Assembly (NCBI GenBank): GCA_021792015.1
Contig: JAJYVM010000194.1
Coordinates: 1-7,281 of the forward strand
Source of the DNA: Bacillota bacterium
Lineage (GTDB): Bacteria > Bacillota > Sulfobacillia > RBS10-35 > JAJYVM01
DNA: 7,281 nt
Direction: 5' to 3'
Shown here: piece by piece, positions 5,920-7,281 of the stretch
How positions within the stretch are numbered: the first letter of the stretch is position 1
Layout: the number at the start of each line of letters is the position of its first letter
Translations under genes and position numbers: made by a program
The notes under the pieces: generated by a model
The model's database searches: none
The model's input: only the letters and a program-made list of their open reading frames with translations
What the model was told of the DNA's origin: nothing

Positions 5920-7281
5920 GGCAGCTCCAGCCGGACCGGGAGGCGTCCGGCGGCGGCCCGCTGCCCGGTGAGGGCCTCGGCCGCCACCTCGACGGAGGCG
6001 GGCGCGGCGTCGTACCCGACCCAGACGGCGCGCGCCCCCGCGGCGGCGGCATCCCGCGCGGAGGCCGGGTTCACGCACCAGACGAAGAGGGGCCGGCCCG
6101 TGGCCGCCACAGCCGCGAGGGCGGCGGGGTCGGGGCGGCGGCCGATCCCGAGCACGACCGGATCCGTTCCGGGCGTGAGGGCGGCCGGCTCGGCGCGGTC
6201 AACCGGCACGCCCCGGGCGGCCAGGGCGTCGGCGAGCCCGGTGCCGCCGTCGACCACGGTGGCCCGCGCCCCGGCCGGCAGGCTGCCGGGCACCACCGCC
6301 GTGAGCGCCCGCTCCGCGATCTGGCGCGCCAGGGTACGGTCCGAGGGCCGGTCCAGGAGGAAGGGAGCCGCGTCGGGATCCGGCAGGCCGCGCGCCGTCA
6401 GGCCGAAGCGGGTGCAGGCGGCCGCGATCCGCTCCCGCGCTGCCTCCGCCCGCTCGAGCGGGATGCGGCCGTCGGCCAGCGCCCAGGTCAGGGCGTCCAG
6501 CGCAGCCGCCTGCAGATCGGGCCGGTGGGAGATGAGCGCGATGTCGGCCCCGGCGGCGATGGCGGCCACGGCTGCCTCCGGCGTCGTGAGGTCGGCGGTT
6601 GCGCCCCGCATTTCCAGGCAGTCGGTCATGACCAGGCCCGTGAACCCGAGCTCGCCCCGCAGCAGCCCCTCGATCACCGGAACCGAGCGGGATGCGGGCG
6701 TGCCGCTCGGGTCGACGGAGGGCAGCGCGGCGTGGCCCACCATCACACAGGCGATGCCGGCGGCCACGGCGGCGCGGAAGGGGTCGAGCGCATCCCCGGG
6801 CGGCTCCAGGACGGGCCGCTCGAGGTGGCTGTCCACCCGGCTGCGCCCGAGGCCCGGGAAGTGCTTGGCGACCGCCATGACGCCCCCTTCCTCGAGGCCG
6901 CGCAGCCACGCCGTTCCCATGGTGGTCACGAGCGAGGGGTCGCCGCCGAACGCCCGCGTGCCCAGGGCCCCGTCGGCCGCGCCGACGTCCAGCACGGGGG
7001 CGAGGTCGATGTTGACCCCGACGGCGCGGAGCTGGGCCGCCGTCGTGAGGGCGGCGCGCCGCGCCAGGCCCGCGTCTCCTGCCGCGCCCAGGGCCATGGC
7101 CCCCGGCATGCGGGCGGGACCGCGCGGCAGCCGGCTGACGGTGCCGCCCTCCTCGTCGGCGGCCACCAGCAGGGGCGAGGCGGCAGCCCGGTGGTCCAGG
7201 GCCGCCGTCAGCCGGGCCAGCTGCCCGGCGTCCGCCACATTGCGGGCGAAGTAGATCACGCCGGCGACCCCCGCCTCCTCG
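5916..7281 (-). CDS. nagZ: Beta-N-acetylhexosaminidase NagZ, GH3 family, 5'-truncated by window
   Basis: Glycoside hydrolase family 3 enzyme that removes non-reducing GlcNAc from muropeptides or GlcNAc-anhMurNAc. 454 codons are visible and the frame stays open to the window edge, where EEAGVAGVIYFARN matches the family's GGVILFARN strand, so the true start is outside and no signal peptide can be judged. Numbering from the GTG at 7259: ADEEGGTVSRL (34-44), KHFPG at 132-136, DSH (143-145) supplying the Asp-His acid/base pair typical of NagZ, and MTDCLEM with nucleophile D213. The TIM barrel ends near residue 290. A further 150 residues resemble a shortened GH3 C-terminal domain, ending in the family-like ALTGQRAAAGRLPVRL. 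This two-domain form resembles Bacillus rather than enterobacterial NagZ. The stop overlaps the anmK start by four bases, giving a coupled operon. Confidence 0.94.
   Translation of the reverse strand, partial: EEAGVAGVIYFARNVADAGQLARLTAALDHRAAASPLLVAADEEGGTVSRLPRGPARMPGAMALGAAGDAGLARRAALTTAAQLRAVGVNIDLAPVLDVGAADGALGTRAFGGDPSLVTTMGTAWLRGLEEGGVMAVAKHFPGLGRSRVDSHLERPVLEPPGDALDPFRAAVAAGIACVMVGHAALPSVDPSGTPASRSVPVIEGLLRGELGFTGLVMTDCLEMRGATADLTTPEAAVAAIAAGADIALISHRPDLQAAALDALTWALADGRIPLERAEAARERIAAACTRFGLTARGLPDPDAAPFLLDRPSDRTLARQIAERALTAVVPGSLPAGARATVVDGGTGLADALAARGVPVDRAEPAALTPGTDPVVLGIGRRPDPAALAAVAATGRPLFVWCVNPASARDAAAAGARAVWVGYDAAPASVEVAAEALTGQRAAAGRLPVRLELP

Noticed and set aside
5920..6078. 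Longer AnmK beginning at 6078
   Set aside because: The added 53 residues are Arg/Gly-rich, lie in another frame of nagZ, and precede the normal family N-terminus at the GTG of 5919.
4834..7254. An 806-codon plus-strand open frame opposite anmK and nagZ
   Set aside because: Composition is Arg/Ala/Gly/Ser low complexity with no recognisable motif, and it is fully antisense to two well-supported enzymes. Long antisense frames are expected at this GC content.

Overview
This is a high-GC bacterial chromosomal window with dense coding and no sign of a mobile element, CRISPR array, rRNA or tRNA. The order rapZ followed by a gene whose first residues look like a long-form YvcK/GlmR points to a Gram-positive-type genome. 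A high-GC Bacillota lineage of the Thermaerobacter/Sulfobacillus kind is my best guess. That is inference from gene order and composition; an actinobacterium or chloroflexote is not excluded.

Layout from left to right: (i) 1-27, minus strand, the first nine codons of a probable glmR/yvcK, overlapping the end of rapZ by 10 bases; (ii) 18-1235, minus, rapZ, a P-loop nucleotide-binding protein with an unusual low-complexity C-terminal tail of about 115 residues; (iii) a 139-base divergent intergenic region; (iv) 1375-2466, plus, a class V PLP-dependent aminotransferase closed by a strong intrinsic terminator (2486-2519); (v) 2519-4561, minus, a membrane-anchored protein with two copies of a DWFFV motif on the cytoplasmic side, one transmembrane helix, an alanine-rich helical stretch, a PDZ domain, an Ala/Thr-rich linker and a retropepsin-like aspartic protease domain at the C-terminus; (vi) a 218-base gap with a hairpin and a plausible promoter for that gene; (vii) 4780-5919, minus, anmK; (viii) 5916-7281, minus, nagZ, running off the right edge.

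Much of the window has an amino-sugar and cell-wall theme. NagZ releases GlcNAc from muropeptides and AnmK converts anhydro-MurNAc to MurNAc-6-phosphate; the two genes overlap by four bases (GTGA) and form one transcriptional unit. RapZ and YvcK/GlmR homologues control GlmS and UDP-GlcNAc supply in model bacteria. The PDZ-retropepsin protein sits between these two modules and is the least familiar and most interesting object here. Its placement suggests, but does not show, an envelope-related job.
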